NCBI GenBank assembly: GCA_003020965.1
Contig: PXRL01000014.1
Span: forward strand, 22,906-86,905
DNA length: 64,000 nucleotides
Direction of reading: 5' to 3'
From: Halobacteriales archaeon QS_4_69_225
Lineage (GTDB): Archaea; Halobacteriota; Halobacteria; Halobacteriales; Haloarculaceae
Positions within the stretch are counted from its first letter, which is position 1, and every line of letters starts with the position of its first letter. The notes beneath the pieces are model-generated. The model did not search any database. It saw only the letters and a program-made list of their open reading frames with translations, and was not told where the DNA came from. This document shows, piece by piece, positions 50,136 to 59,085 of the stretch. The position numbers and the translations under genes were made by a program.

Positions 50136-51005
50136 TCACCGGTAGCCGAGCGCCGCCAGCCGCTCCTCGTCGGCCTCGGCGCCGTAGACGCGGCCGACCG
50201 GCAGCGGTTCCGGCGGCTCCAGCGACGGGTCGCGGTCCCGGCGGCCCTCGCCCGTCGTCACCGCCCACGGCACCTCGAGCAGCGCCGGCACCGGCGCGTG
50301 CATCGGGTGGCCGTACAGCCCCCACTCCCCGAAGAGGTTGCCGTGGTCGGCGGTGACCGCCACCCGGCCGTCGACGTTCTCGATCAGCGTCTCCACCTCC
50401 GGGAGGACGTACCGCAGGGTGGCATCGTAGGCCGCCCACACCCGGTCGGTCGACAGCTCGCCGCGACGGAGCATCGTCCACGGGTTCGCCGGGTTGCCGT
50501 GGGCACCGGTCCGGGCCATCCCCTCGTCGCCCGCGACGGGGTCGGCGACGAAGGGGTGGTGCGGCTGCATGTAGTGGACCACCAGCCGGTCCGGCGAGCG
50601 GCGCCGGACCGTCGCGACGGCGCGGTCGGTGATGGCTCCCGGCGGCACCGTCCCCAACTCGTCGTTCCAGGCGTACTTCCAGACCTCGTCGAGGACGGCG
50701 AAGGCGTCGGCGTCGAGATACCTGTCGGTCCAGGTGTTGCCGGTCACCATCGCCGTCCGCGCCGTCTCCGGGTGGCCGGGGAAGGTGTTCTCGAGCCACT
50801 CCGAGGAGGAGCTACCGACCGACCGCATCCGGCCGACCTCCCCGAGCGGGTCGCCGTCGGCGACGACCGACGACAGCAGATCCGCCCGGCAGGCGTCCAG
50901 CACGACGAGGACGTCCCACTCGCGGTCGAGGACGTTGGTCCCGTAGTCGAGCCGCCGGCCGACCGCCTGTAGCGCCCGGAGGTAGGCGGTCCCGAGACGG
51001 CCCAT
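50136..51005 (-). CDS. sulfatase-like hydrolase (alkaline phosphatase superfamily)
   Basis: A 289-residue protein: the N-terminal metal site DVLVVLDACRADLL (Asp about residue 35), HYMQPHHPFVADP, and the C-terminal VAVTADHGNLFGEWGLYGHP metal site. A Cys occupies the position used by the formylglycine nucleophile in the DACR segment. No signal peptide is seen, so it is cytoplasmic. In haloarchaea such genes often sit near glycan synthesis; here the context does not show a substrate. Confidence 0.75.
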   Translation of the reverse strand: MGRLGTAYLRALQAVGRRLDYGTNVLDREWDVLVVLDACRADLLSSVVADGDPLGEVGRMRSVGSSSSEWLENTFPGHPETARTAMVTGNTWTDRYLDADAFAVLDEVWKYAWNDELGTVPPGAITDRAVATVRRRSPDRLVVHYMQPHHPFVADPVAGDEGMARTGAHGNPANPWTMLRRGELSTDRVWAAYDATLRYVLPEVETLIENVDGRVAVTADHGNLFGEWGLYGHPMHAPVPALLEVPWAVTTGEGRRDRDPSLEPPEPLPVGRVYGAEADEERLAALGYR

Positions 51006-51131
51006 CCCTGGTTCCGTCACGTCTTCCGCTGCGGCCCGGGCGATGAAAACGGCGTCGACCGCCGGCGGGGACCGGCGGCGGCTTCGCACACCGGCGTCAT
51101 CGATATGTTTCCCGCGCGCATGTCCTGTCGT

Positions 51132-51515
51132 GTGACGACGGTCGAACGAGGGACGTTCTCGCTCCGGACGGAATCGCTCGGCATGCTCCATTGGGTCGGC
51201 ATCCTCGCGGCGACGGTGACTGCCGTGATTCACCTGCGGCTCGGCATCCGGCTCGTCCCGTCGCAGCTGGGAATCAGCTTCCTTCTGGCGGGGCTCGGCT
51301 TCCTCGGCGCGATCGGCCTCGTCCTGATCGGCTGGCGCCGCCGGCTCGTCTACGCCGCCGGCATCCCGTTCGCGCTCGCCCAGGTCGGCATCTGGTACGT
51401 TCTCAACTTCGCGAACACGCCGGCACGGTTCCCGGCGGACGTCGGGACGATCGGCGCCGTCGACAAGGTCGCACAGCTCCTGCTCGTGGCCGTGCTGATC
51501 GCGCTCCTCCGGTAG
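51132..51515 (+). CDS. four-helix membrane protein
   Basis: A 127-residue protein with four transmembrane helices after a short polar head (TTVERGTFSLRTESLGMLH). The GTG at 51132 is preferred because a TATA-like GATATGTTT lies about 28 bases upstream; the ATG at 51105 overlaps that box. It resembles the haloarchaeal DUF7475-type proteins from memory; function unknown. Confidence 0.6.
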   Translation: MTTVERGTFSLRTESLGMLHWVGILAATVTAVIHLRLGIRLVPSQLGISFLLAGLGFLGAIGLVLIGWRRRLVYAAGIPFALAQVGIWYVLNFANTPARFPADVGTIGAVDKVAQLLLVAVLIALLR

Positions 51516-51703
51516 TCGGGGTCCCGCGCCGCCGCACGCGATCTCTCCGGCCGCCTCCGGCGGCGCCCTGCCGGCCATCTCCGAGTCGACCCGCGCCGTC
51601 GCCGACCGGACGGTTCGACTGTGCCGCGGCGGACTCCGCTCGCTGGCCCGGTGAGACGCCGGGACCGGTGTCCGCCCGCCTTCCGGCCCGGTCGGACGTG
51701 AGA

Positions 51704-51710
51704 CTAAATA
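51704..51710 (+). promoter_or_regulatory. TATA-like box upstream of the deleted kinase gene
   Basis: CTAAATA lies about 26 bases before the ATG at 51733, so the truncated gene may still be transcribed. Confidence 0.5.
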
Positions 51711-51732
51711 CGCGCGTCTCCGAGATGCGTGC

Positions 51733-52068
51733 ATGGAGCAGTCCAGCGCGACGGGGTACTTCCGGGATCTCTACGAACTCGGGGCCGATCCGTCGCTGTC
51801 GCTGGAAGAGAAGATAGCGAGGGCGATAACCGTCGGCCGGGACCGTCTCGACGTCTCCGACGGTCTGCTGTCGCACGTCGACGACGGCGACTACGAGATC
51901 GTCGACTCGACGGTCTCGAGCGGCGACTACGACTCCTCCCGGCTCGGGCTCTTCATCGTCGAGCGGGTCGTCTCCGGCCACGGCTGGCAGGGCGAGGTCA
52001 CCGTCGACGACGACACGCGCTTCGTGTTCTCCGACGTCGGCACCGTCGCCGACCCGCTCCGGTCGTAG
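51733..52068 (+). pseudogene. histidine kinase with an internal deletion (GAF start joined to HATPase end)
   Basis: A 111-residue frame. Residues 1-66 are the start of a GAF sensor domain (YELGADPSLSLEEKIARAI, then RDRLDVSDGLLSHVDDGDYE). Residue 68 onward is the very end of a HATPase domain (SRLGLFIVERVVSGHGWQGE). The middle of the kinase (end of GAF, His helix, ATP lid) is missing in frame. It could still make a small protein but not a kinase. Confidence 0.6.
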
Positions 52069-52212
52069 CGGGGCCGTCGGACTCGGCTCTTTCCGCGCCG
52101 CCTCGGATCGTGGGACACTCACGCGGTACGACGGCGTCGCGGCCTCGAGCCGGCCGCGGATGAACGAGGGTTGCCGATTCCTGACGGGACGGAGCGATAT
52201 ATTCGGATACGC

Positions 52213-52234
52213 TAACCAAACATCTCCCGCATCA
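52213..52234. repeat. left 22-bp direct repeat (displaced secY 3' end, attL-like)
   Basis: TAACCAAACATCTCCCGCAT followed by CA is identical to 53944-53965, the last seven codons' worth of secY. On the minus strand it still reads M-R-E-M-F-G followed by a stop (TAG here, TAA in secY). Confidence 0.8.
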
Positions 52235-52295
52235 CAGGAATAGCGGGAACACATCGGGAACCAGCAAACAGTATCTATACGGGAGGGATGGACTC

Positions 52296-53066
52296 TCAAA
52301 ACAGGTCCTCGGAGAGATCACCGAAGACCTCCTCCAATCGTCGAACTGCGTCGGGCGCGATTCGCTGCGCAGCAGTCGGTTCGATGATTCGAGACGCGAA
52401 CACGGCAGCAGCGAGTTCCTCGTCGCTTCCCTTCCGATAATCCACGAAGGGACCATCCGTCTCGACCATCGGGCCGTGGAGTCGCTCGGAAAGTGCCACC
52501 GCCTGTTCCGTTTCGTCGGTGGTTCGAAAGAGTCGGGGCTGGTCATCAACGCCGCTGTCGGGGCTCCACGCGTCGTAGAACGCGTGACCCACTTCGTGGG
52601 CGAGTACCACGCCCGACCGGAAACCCGGGAAGTCGTCCCGATCCGTCCCGATTTCGATCAGCCCTACTCCACGCCAGTACTTCCCTCGAACGGTGTCACT
52701 CCGGAACGCGACGTCACGGTCGATTCTATCGACGACATCTTCGTCGACGGCCAGTTCGGCCACCTGGTTCGCCCGGCTCCGTTGTTCGTCGAGCGGAATC
52801 GTGTCAACGAACGGGAAATCGAGGCCCATCATGTCCGCCCGCCACGTCGACACGGTCCTCGTCACCGGTTCGTTCGACTCCTCGTCGCGTTCTCGTTCCC
52901 GTTCGTCGCGTTCGTCGTGAAGCTGCTGAGCCTCCTCTACGGATTCTCCTCCTCCCCGAAGCGTGAACGGAGTGTCCTCGTCTCCGAGACGGACGAACCC
53001 GTCTTCCAGTTCCTGGATTCGATCATCGATACGGTCTGCGAGCGTCGGCGACGGAAAGCGGCTCAT
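52296..53066 (-). CDS. ImmA/IrrE-family metallopeptidase
   Basis: A 256-residue protein with the zinc protease motif AHEVGHAFYDAW (HExxH about residues 156-160) and a downstream EELAAAVFASRIIEP that can supply the third ligand. The N-terminal third is a charged coiled coil (DERDERERERDEESNEP). Family members cleave repressors or antitoxin-like partners encoded next to them. The HTH gene 17 bases upstream on the same strand is the natural candidate partner. Confidence 0.8.
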   Translation of the reverse strand: MSRFPSPTLADRIDDRIQELEDGFVRLGDEDTPFTLRGGGESVEEAQQLHDERDERERERDEESNEPVTRTVSTWRADMMGLDFPFVDTIPLDEQRSRANQVAELAVDEDVVDRIDRDVAFRSDTVRGKYWRGVGLIEIGTDRDDFPGFRSGVVLAHEVGHAFYDAWSPDSGVDDQPRLFRTTDETEQAVALSERLHGPMVETDGPFVDYRKGSDEELAAAVFASRIIEPTAAQRIAPDAVRRLEEVFGDLSEDLF

Positions 53067-53083
53067 CGAACGGATTCCGTGTA

Positions 53084-53674
53084 TTACGAGGGAGGGGTGA
53101 TATCGTTCGAACTACTCGCATCTTCCTCGACCCCGGCCTCGTCGAAGAACTCCGGATCGGCGTCAGCGAGGTCCTCGGGGTCGACACGGACGAACCGGAC
53201 GAGATTCTTCGCCGCGGCCAGCTTCTCCTTTGCTCGCCGTAGGTGCGTATCGACGGTACTCGGGGAGATATCGAGGATGGCCGCCGTTTCGTCTCGGCCG
53301 AAGCCCGCCCTCTCGCGGAGCGCGTAGACGTGGGCTTGTTTGTGGCTCAGCGGTGTGAGATCGCCGAAGTGCCATGCCTGCAGGAGTGCGTTCCCGACGC
53401 TCGACAGTTCAGTCCTCACGTCGGCCCTGCTGAATTCTCGAACACAGGCCGACATCAGCCGACTCTCGCACTCGACACCGTACCCCGGCACGAATTCCCG
53501 GTCTTCGTACCGACCGAGCAGAATGCTGTCCCGACCATGAATATAATAAGCTGTCAGACCACCGAACTCGCTGTCACCGCTAACCTGTCCGATCAGAATT
53601 GCCTCCTGATCCGGGAGCCGTCGAGGGAAACCATCGAAATCGGTTCTTTCGGAGACGGTGGGCTGATAGGGCAT
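53084..53674 (-). CDS. HTH protein (sigma-70 region 4/LuxR-like)
   Basis: A 196-residue protein from the ATG at 53674. Residues 1-110 are an unrecognised alpha/beta sensor-like domain (IHGRDSILLGRYEDREFVP). Residues 115-165 are a sigma-4/LuxR-type HTH (LSHKQAHVYALRERAGFGR, then ETAAILDISPSTVDTHLRRA). The acidic tail could be a protease target. It is co-oriented with and just upstream of the ImmA-like gene. Confidence 0.72.
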   Translation of the reverse strand: MPYQPTVSERTDFDGFPRRLPDQEAILIGQVSGDSEFGGLTAYYIHGRDSILLGRYEDREFVPGYGVECESRLMSACVREFSRADVRTELSSVGNALLQAWHFGDLTPLSHKQAHVYALRERAGFGRDETAAILDISPSTVDTHLRRAKEKLAAAKNLVRFVRVDPEDLADADPEFFDEAGVEEDASSSNDITPPS

Positions 53675-53911
53675 CGTCTTGCTACATATTCGTGGCAAGA
53701 AACTAAGATCTGTCGCTGTCCGATCCACTTGGACTCACTAATGTCCACACACTTTCGAGCGCGGTGGAGTGTACGATGGGAATTAACGCTCGCCAGGCGT
53801 GCGCACGGCGGAGCTTACGGAGATTTGATAGCCTCCAGATTGAAAGTCCACGCGAGTAGCAGCCGTACGTCGTTTATACGAGAATAGACTCGTGCCGGTG
53901 GCTACCGAGCG

Positions 53912-53941
53912 TAAAAACGCCGGAGATGTGGCGTGTCTCCG
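53912..53941 (-). terminator. terminator-like hairpin after secY
   Basis: On the minus strand CGGAGA-cacgccaca-TCTCCG is followed by GCGTTTTTACG, a stem-loop with a T tract immediately downstream of the secY stop. It lies on the element side of the right repeat, so it would have been brought in by the insertion. Confidence 0.5.
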
Positions 53942-53942
53942 A

Positions 53943-55460
53943 TTAACCAAACATCTCCCGCATCATCGGGTGCATCTCCATCAGCTGCTCCTCGGCGATC
54001 TCCTCGTAGAGCTTGTAGGTGATGGAGACGGTCAGCAGCAGGCCGGTGCCGGTGACCTGGCCGATGGTGCCGAGCATGTTCGCCGCCACGGCCAGCAGGC
54101 CGACCAGCGCGCCGCCGATGACGGTCACCTGCGGGATGTACCGTTCCAGGACCTTCTCGGTGACGCCCGGCGACTGCCGGAAGCCGGGGATCTGCATCCC
54201 GGAGTTTTGGATCTGCTTTGCGGTCGCCCGCGGGCCCATGCCCGTCGTCTCGACCCAGAAGATGGCGAAGATGCCGCCGCCGACGACCATGAACGTCAGG
54301 TCGACGCCGACCCGGAGCATGATCTGCCACGGCGCCGCCGCAGTTTCGCCGAGCCACCACATCCAGTCCTCCGGCGAGTAGATCGGCGCCAGGTAGTAGA
54401 ACAGCCCGCCGGTCGGGCTGGCGAAGCCGCCGCTGCCCCCGGTGGTGTACTGCCCAAGCCACGGCAGCCGCTGGCCGAACAGCACGATCGCCGTCTCTTC
54501 CTGCGGCGCCCGCGAGTAGAGAATGCGGCCGACGAACTGGATGTTGGCCTGCAGCGCCCGCACGAGGATCATCGGTAGGACGCTGGCGTAGATGAGCTTC
54601 ACCGGGAACCGGCCGCGGGCGCCTTTCACGCGGGCGTGGCTCAGCGGGATCTCGACGCGGACCGACTCCGCGTAGACGACCACCACGAAGATGAGCACCG
54701 TCGTAATGAGCCCCAGCAGCCGGCCGGGCCCGAGGAACAGATCGGACAGCCCCGACAGCGTCAGCGGCGAGGCCAGCTCCGTTCCGCCGGTGATGATGTC
54801 GTACCACTGCGGGAAGAAGCCGACGTACCCCTCCTGGCCGATGCCGCTCCAGGTGAAGAACCCGCCGATGAGTCGCTGGCTCACCCCGGCGATGATGAAC
54901 AGCCCGATGCCGGAGCCGACCCCCCACTTGGAGATGATCTCGTCCATGTAGAGGATCATCATCCCGCCGACGAAGATCTGCAGGAACATCAGCCACTGCA
55001 GCGCGGTCGTGCTGATGCCAAGGGAAGCGGCGACCTGCTGGCTGGGCGCGAGGAAGCCGGCGAACACCATCGGAGCCGCCGTCAGCGCCGTCATCACGAT
55101 GACGAGCGTCTTCTGGAGACCCTGGTACAGCGCCTGGTCGCGGGGGTTCTCCTCGGTGTTCAGCCCGAGGAGGTCCGCGCCGCCGAGCAGCTGCAACACG
55201 ATGGACGCCGTGACGATCGGCCCGATGCCGACCTGCAGCAGCGACCCTCGAGCGCCGCCCAGAATGGAGCGGAACTGCCCGAAGATGTTCTGTGCCCCGC
55301 CCTGCGGGAGCCCGTAGATGGGCACGTTCGTCAGGAAGAAATACAGCACCAGCACGCCGGCCGTCCAGCCCAGCTTGCGCTTGAACGGGACGTGACCCGT
55401 CGGGCGCTGGACGGCGGGCAGACGCGTCAGTACCGGTTCGGCGGCCTCCTTCCAGCTCAT
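53943..55460 (-). CDS. secY: preprotein translocase subunit SecY
   Basis: A 505-residue protein with ten transmembrane helices (for example LGWTAGVLVLYFFLTNVPIYGLP at the start), the plug region after helix 1 and the cytoplasmic loop SVRVEIPLSHARVKGARGRF. It forms the protein-conducting channel with SecE and Sbh. It starts on the base after the rpl15 stop and closes the spc-type operon. Its last codons are duplicated at 52213-52234. Confidence 0.95.
   Translation of the reverse strand: MSWKEAAEPVLTRLPAVQRPTGHVPFKRKLGWTAGVLVLYFFLTNVPIYGLPQGGAQNIFGQFRSILGGARGSLLQVGIGPIVTASIVLQLLGGADLLGLNTEENPRDQALYQGLQKTLVIVMTALTAAPMVFAGFLAPSQQVAASLGISTTALQWLMFLQIFVGGMMILYMDEIISKWGVGSGIGLFIIAGVSQRLIGGFFTWSGIGQEGYVGFFPQWYDIITGGTELASPLTLSGLSDLFLGPGRLLGLITTVLIFVVVVYAESVRVEIPLSHARVKGARGRFPVKLIYASVLPMILVRALQANIQFVGRILYSRAPQEETAIVLFGQRLPWLGQYTTGGSGGFASPTGGLFYYLAPIYSPEDWMWWLGETAAAPWQIMLRVGVDLTFMVVGGGIFAIFWVETTGMGPRATAKQIQNSGMQIPGFRQSPGVTEKVLERYIPQVTVIGGALVGLLAVAANMLGTIGQVTGTGLLLTVSITYKLYEEIAEEQLMEMHPMMREMFG
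53944..53965. repeat. right 22-bp direct repeat (secY 3' end, attR-like)
   Basis: The copy of the 22-bp repeat that forms the present secY C-terminus and stop codon; the identical displaced copy is at 52213-52234. Confidence 0.8.
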
Positions 55461-55973
55461 TTACGCTTCCTCGTTGGCCTCGTCCGTTGTATCTCTGTCG
55501 GCTTCGGCCTCGGCCTCGGCGGCCAGTTCCTCCCCTCGTTCCGAGAGCACGGCCGCGCCGCCGGCGGCTTCGAGCGTCTCGGCGGCGTCAGTCGAGAAGT
55601 CGTCGGCGACGACCTCCAGCTCGCTGTGGACGCGGCCGCCGTCGAGCACCTTCACGACGTCGACCTCGAAGCCGTCCTCGACGACGTCACGGGCATCGAC
55701 CCGGTAGCCGTCGTCGGTCTCCTCGGCGACGCCCTCCGCGGCCAGCACGACCGCGTCCTCGTCGAGCGTCCGGAGGTTGATCGTTTCGACGTCCCGCTGG
55801 ACCTTCTGTGGGCGGTCGAAGCCGGACTTGCCGAGCGGTTCGTAGTTGTGGAACTCGTGTTTGTCGCGGCCGGCACGCCCGCGCCCGCCCCGGTGGCCGG
55901 CGCCGCGGCGGTTCTTGTGGGAGCCGCCGCCGTGCGTGCGGGAGCCGCGCTGTCGTCGTTTCTTGTCCGTCAT
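55461..55973 (-). CDS. rpl15: 50S ribosomal protein uL15
   Basis: A 170-residue protein: the basic opening KKRRQRGSRTHGGGSHKNRR with the Gly-rich loop that enters the rRNA, then VQRDVETINLRTLDEDAVVL, and an acidic haloarchaeal tail (ELAAEAEAEADRD). Its start shares a base with the rpl30 stop. Confidence 0.95.
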   Translation of the reverse strand: MTDKKRRQRGSRTHGGGSHKNRRGAGHRGGRGRAGRDKHEFHNYEPLGKSGFDRPQKVQRDVETINLRTLDEDAVVLAAEGVAEETDDGYRVDARDVVEDGFEVDVVKVLDGGRVHSELEVVADDFSTDAAETLEAAGGAAVLSERGEELAAEAEAEADRDTTDEANEEA

Positions 55974-56437
55974 CAGCGCATCACCTCCAGTAGTGCGTCG
56001 ATCTCCTCGGTCGAATGGGGCCCGAGCTGGCCGCCGTCGACCGTCGGGTTCTTCAGCCCGTCGTGGCCGCCCCGCGGCGGATGGAGCCGCAGCGTCGGCG
56101 ACAGCCCCTGTTCCTGTAGCGTCGTCTCCTCGGCGAGCAACGCCGCCGCGAGCGCCGACACGCCGCCGTGGTCGGTGTGCTCGGCGACCCACTCGTCGTC
56201 GATGTCGCCGGCGCCCTCGGCGGGCTCGGCGCGGCGCTCCAGTAGCAGCGCGACGATGTCCTCGGACGGCTCGCCGTGGGCGACGTAGTCGTTGACCTTC
56301 GTGACCATGCCGCGGTAGGCGTCGGTGTCCGGGACGAGGGTGGCGTGGTTGACGCGGCCGAGGTTCAGCATCCCGAGGGTGTCCTCGATGCCGCCTTCCT
56401 GGTTTACCTCGCCGCGGACCTGGACGACGGCGATCAT
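55973..56437 (-). CDS. rpl30: 50S ribosomal protein uL30
   Basis: A 154-residue protein: [19 protein letters not shown], then [20 protein letters not shown], typical of the long archaeal/eukaryotic form. It overlaps rps5 at its start. Confidence 0.95.
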   Translation of the reverse strand: MIAVVQVRGEVNQEGGIEDTLGMLNLGRVNHATLVPDTDAYRGMVTKVNDYVAHGEPSEDIVALLLERRAEPAEGAGDIDDEWVAEHTDHGGVSALAAALLAEETTLQEQGLSPTLRLHPPRGGHDGLKNPTVDGGQLGPHSTEEIDALLEVMR

Positions 56438-57066
56438 TCGACTACCTCGCGCTTCTCGAGGGTGCGCTCGGGCACCCGGGACTCGGCGGTCGCCGTCAGG
56501 GCGTTGAACGTCGCCTTGGCGAAGTTGACCGTCGTCCGGGTGGTGCCCGACGAGCGCGTCCAGATGTCCTCGATGCCGGCCAGCTCCAGCACGTGTCGGA
56601 CGGTCTCGCCGCCGGCCAGCCCCAGTCCGCGCGGGGCGGGCTGGAGTTCGACCTCGACGGAGCCGGCCTTGCCGGTCGTCCGCAGCGAGACGGTGTGTGG
56701 CCGGCCGCAGCCGCACTCCCAGGAGCCACAGCCCCGGGAGACGTCGACGATGTTCAGTTTCGCGATGTCGATGGCCTTCTGGATCGCGCCGCCGACCTGG
56801 TCGTCGCGGCCCTGCGCGTAGCCGACGTAGCCGTCGCGGTTGCCGACGACGATGACACACCGGAACTTCACCCGACGGCCGGAGTCGGTCATCCGCTGGA
56901 CCATGTTGATGTCCAGCACCTCGTCTTCCAGCCCCGGCAGGAGCTGGTCGACGATCTCCGGTTCCTTCAGCGGCAGCCCCGTCCGCAGGGCGTCCCGCAT
57001 CGACGTTATCTCGCCCTCTGCCACGCGCCGTCCGAGCCGCGTTCGCGGCTCCCATCCGTTGCTCAT
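56434..57066 (-). CDS. rps5: 30S ribosomal protein uS5
   Basis: A 210-residue protein: [22 protein letters not shown] opening, the double-stranded RNA-binding core ([20 protein letters not shown]) and the conserved [20 protein letters not shown]. It also contains the archaeal CGSWECGCG segment. It overlaps rpl18 by 4 bases. Confidence 0.95.
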   Translation of the reverse strand: MSNGWEPRTRLGRRVAEGEITSMRDALRTGLPLKEPEIVDQLLPGLEDEVLDINMVQRMTDSGRRVKFRCVIVVGNRDGYVGYAQGRDDQVGGAIQKAIDIAKLNIVDVSRGCGSWECGCGRPHTVSLRTTGKAGSVEVELQPAPRGLGLAGGETVRHVLELAGIEDIWTRSSGTTRTTVNFAKATFNALTATAESRVPERTLEKREVVE

Positions 57067-57617
57067 AGTTCGTCCTCCAGGCGCTCTCGCACCTCGTCGA
57101 AGTGGGCCGGCAGTTCCGTCGCGTCGAAGTCGCCGCCGTAGAGGCCCTCGTCGAGGTCCTCGGCGTACGCCGCGATGTGGGAGCCGCGGGTCCGCTCCGG
57201 GTCGGCGAACACTGACTCGTTGTGCGGAATCTCCAGCCCTGCGTCGATCGCACCTTCCTGTACCGCGAACACCTTGTTGCCGGGCGTCGCCGTGTTGAGC
57301 CCGATGTCGAGCACCGCCTCCTCGAGGCCGGCGTCGACGGCCCGCAGGCCGGCCAGCAGTCCGGTCAGGTAGGCCGCGGGCAGGTTGCCCGTCGGCGCCT
57401 CCCAGCCGAACGCCTCGAGGTCGCCCGAGGTCGCGCTCACGACGGTCTCGTCGCCCTGCGGACCCGTGACGATCAGCTGCGCCCTGGTGTGGCTGTTGCT
57501 CTTGCGAGCGACCAGACGGGGTTTGCCGGATTTCAGCAGGCGCAACCTCTGGTGGTAGTCCGTTCGGGCCTCGCGGCGACGCCGCATCGGCACCTTGTAT
57601 CGTGGTCCTGTCGCCAT
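57063..57617 (-). CDS. rpl18: 50S ribosomal protein uL18
   Basis: A 184-residue protein: [19 protein letters not shown], then [20 protein letters not shown], the 5S-rRNA-binding part, and the archaeal extension. The second of two tandem ATGs (57617) is used as the start because MATGPRY is the family opening. Confidence 0.95.
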   Translation of the reverse strand: MATGPRYKVPMRRRREARTDYHQRLRLLKSGKPRLVARKSNSHTRAQLIVTGPQGDETVVSATSGDLEAFGWEAPTGNLPAAYLTGLLAGLRAVDAGLEEAVLDIGLNTATPGNKVFAVQEGAIDAGLEIPHNESVFADPERTRGSHIAAYAEDLDEGLYGGDFDATELPAHFDEVRERLEDEL

Positions 57618-58066
57618 CATTGATCACCGTAGTTGTCGTCGATGTACCGCCGCAGATCCGCGACGCTGTCGAACTCGCCGCCGCTGGCCTGGTCGTACAG
57701 CTCCCGGTACTGCGAGCGGGTGATGTCGCCGCCGTCGCGCAGCTCGCGCAGCTCCTCGCGCTGGGCGCGGATGCGGCTCTGCCAGTCGCCTTTCTCGTCC
57801 TGTCGCCCGCCGGCCGTCCCCTTCCGGGAGCCGTGTCCCTTCCGGTGGCCGTAGGCGCGCTTCTCGTCGCGCTCGCGGGCCCGACCGCGGGAGTTGCCCT
57901 CGGTCGTCTTCGCCTCGATGACCCCCTCGTCGATCAGCTCCCGCACGTCGTCGCGGGTGATCGCGTCGGCGATCTCGCCCTGTTCGTCGGGGTCGAGCCG
58001 GACGCGGTTCTCGCCGACGCCGAGGATGTCCGCCGCCAGTCGCTTCTGTGCCTTCAGGTCGGTCAT
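57617..58066 (-). CDS. rpl19e: 50S ribosomal protein eL19
   Basis: A 149-residue protein: [20 protein letters not shown], then the basic [20 protein letters not shown] and the C-terminal helical arm. An archaeal/eukaryotic-specific protein in its usual place between eL32 and uL18. Confidence 0.95.
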   Translation of the reverse strand: MTDLKAQKRLAADILGVGENRVRLDPDEQGEIADAITRDDVRELIDEGVIEAKTTEGNSRGRARERDEKRAYGHRKGHGSRKGTAGGRQDEKGDWQSRIRAQREELRELRDGGDITRSQYRELYDQASGGEFDSVADLRRYIDDNYGDQ

Positions 58067-59085
58067 TCTTCGACCTCCACCTCCACTTCGACGTACGTCG
58101 GGTTGAGCACGCGAATCTCCTCCTCCTCGGCGACCTCCTCGATGCGCTCGCGCTTGCGAGCGCCGACGGTCGAGCCGATCCGGACGGCCTCCCGGTCGCC
58201 GTCGACGCCGTCGAGGTCGTCGACGTTCTCGACGCGGACCTCCTCGAAGCCGCTGGGGTGCTTGCCGCGGGCCGCCGTCGGCGTCCGGAAGCCGGCCTCG
58301 ACGGTCGGGCCCTTGCCCTTGACGCCGCGGCGCTGCTTCGACAGCTGACCGCGCGGGCTGCGCCACGACTCCGGCGTCCGCTTTTTCACGTGGTAGTCCT
58401 GTCGGTTGAACTGCGGCTTGCCCTCGCTTTGCCGCCGGTCGAGCAGGCGCTCTTCCTCGTCGGTCAGCTCGGGCGTCTTCTCGACGAGCCCGCGGGGCCG
58501 CAGCTCGGTCTCGACGTCCTCGTCGACCTCGGGCTCCGGCTCCTCCTCTTCGACCTCGGCGTCGGTCTCCTCGGAGACCTCCAGGTCGCCGACGTCGGCC
58601 TTGATCCGGGCCGCCAGGGCGTTGCCGATGCCCTCGACGTCCGCCAGCGCCGACTGGTCGGCGCCGCGAACGTCGTCCACGGAGTCGAAGCCGGCCTCGC
58701 GCAGCGACTCCGCCTTCGCCTCGCCGACGCCGGCGATCTCCGCCAGCTCGGTGGGGACGTCGTCGGCCTCGTCGTCCCCGTCGTCTTCGTCGTCCGTGTC
58801 GGCGTCCGTCTCCGCGCCGGCGTCCGTCTCCGCGCCGGTCGTCTCGTCAGTTTCCTTCTCGTCGATCTCGGAGTCGGTCTCCTCGGAGACCTCGAGGTCG
58901 CCGACCTCGGCCTGGATGCGAGCCGCCAGGGCGTCGCTGATGCCGTCGGCCGCCGCGAGGTCGTCCTGATCGGCCGTCTCGACGTCCGCGACGGACTCGA
59001 AGCCGGCCTCCCGGAGCGACTCGGCCTTCGCCTCGCCGATGCCGCTGATGTCGGTCAGTTCTTCGTGTTCGTCTTCGTCCGTCAT
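58063..59085 (-). CDS. rpl32e: 50S ribosomal protein eL32 with two N-terminal helix-hairpin-helix domains
   Basis: A 340-residue protein, about 100 longer than the ~240-residue haloarchaeal eL32. The conserved C-terminal core is present ([40 protein letters not shown]). Ahead of it are two HhH modules: copy 1 at residues about 9-65 ([20 protein letters not shown]) and copy 2 at about 115-170 ([20 protein letters not shown]). Copy 2 is the one normally found. They are joined by a low-complexity acidic linker with a short tandem repeat ([14 protein letters not shown]). Confidence 0.93.
   Translation of the reverse strand: MTDEDEHEELTDISGIGEAKAESLREAGFESVADVETADQDDLAAADGISDALAARIQAEVGDLEVSEETDSEIDEKETDETTGAETDAGAETDADTDDEDDGDDEADDVPTELAEIAGVGEAKAESLREAGFDSVDDVRGADQSALADVEGIGNALAARIKADVGDLEVSEETDAEVEEEEPEPEVDEDVETELRPRGLVEKTPELTDEEERLLDRRQSEGKPQFNRQDYHVKKRTPESWRSPRGQLSKQRRGVKGKGPTVEAGFRTPTAARGKHPSGFEEVRVENVDDLDGVDGDREAVRIGSTVGARKRERIEEVAEEEEIRVLNPTYVEVEVEVEE

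Larger units (their letters stand above)
52213..53965. mobile_element. 1.73-kb element inserted at the 3' end of secY
   Basis: The segment between the two 22-bp copies of the secY 3' end carries an ImmA/IrrE-type protease gene and an HTH gene. It is visibly poorer in G+C than its surroundings. The layout is that of a site-specifically integrated element that rebuilds the end of its target gene. No integrase gene is present, so it would be a remnant or a non-autonomous passenger. Confidence 0.55.

Noticed and set aside
53776..53859. 27-codon ATG frame in the gap upstream of the HTH gene
   Set aside because: It is short, has no promoter or motif, and chance frames of this size are common.
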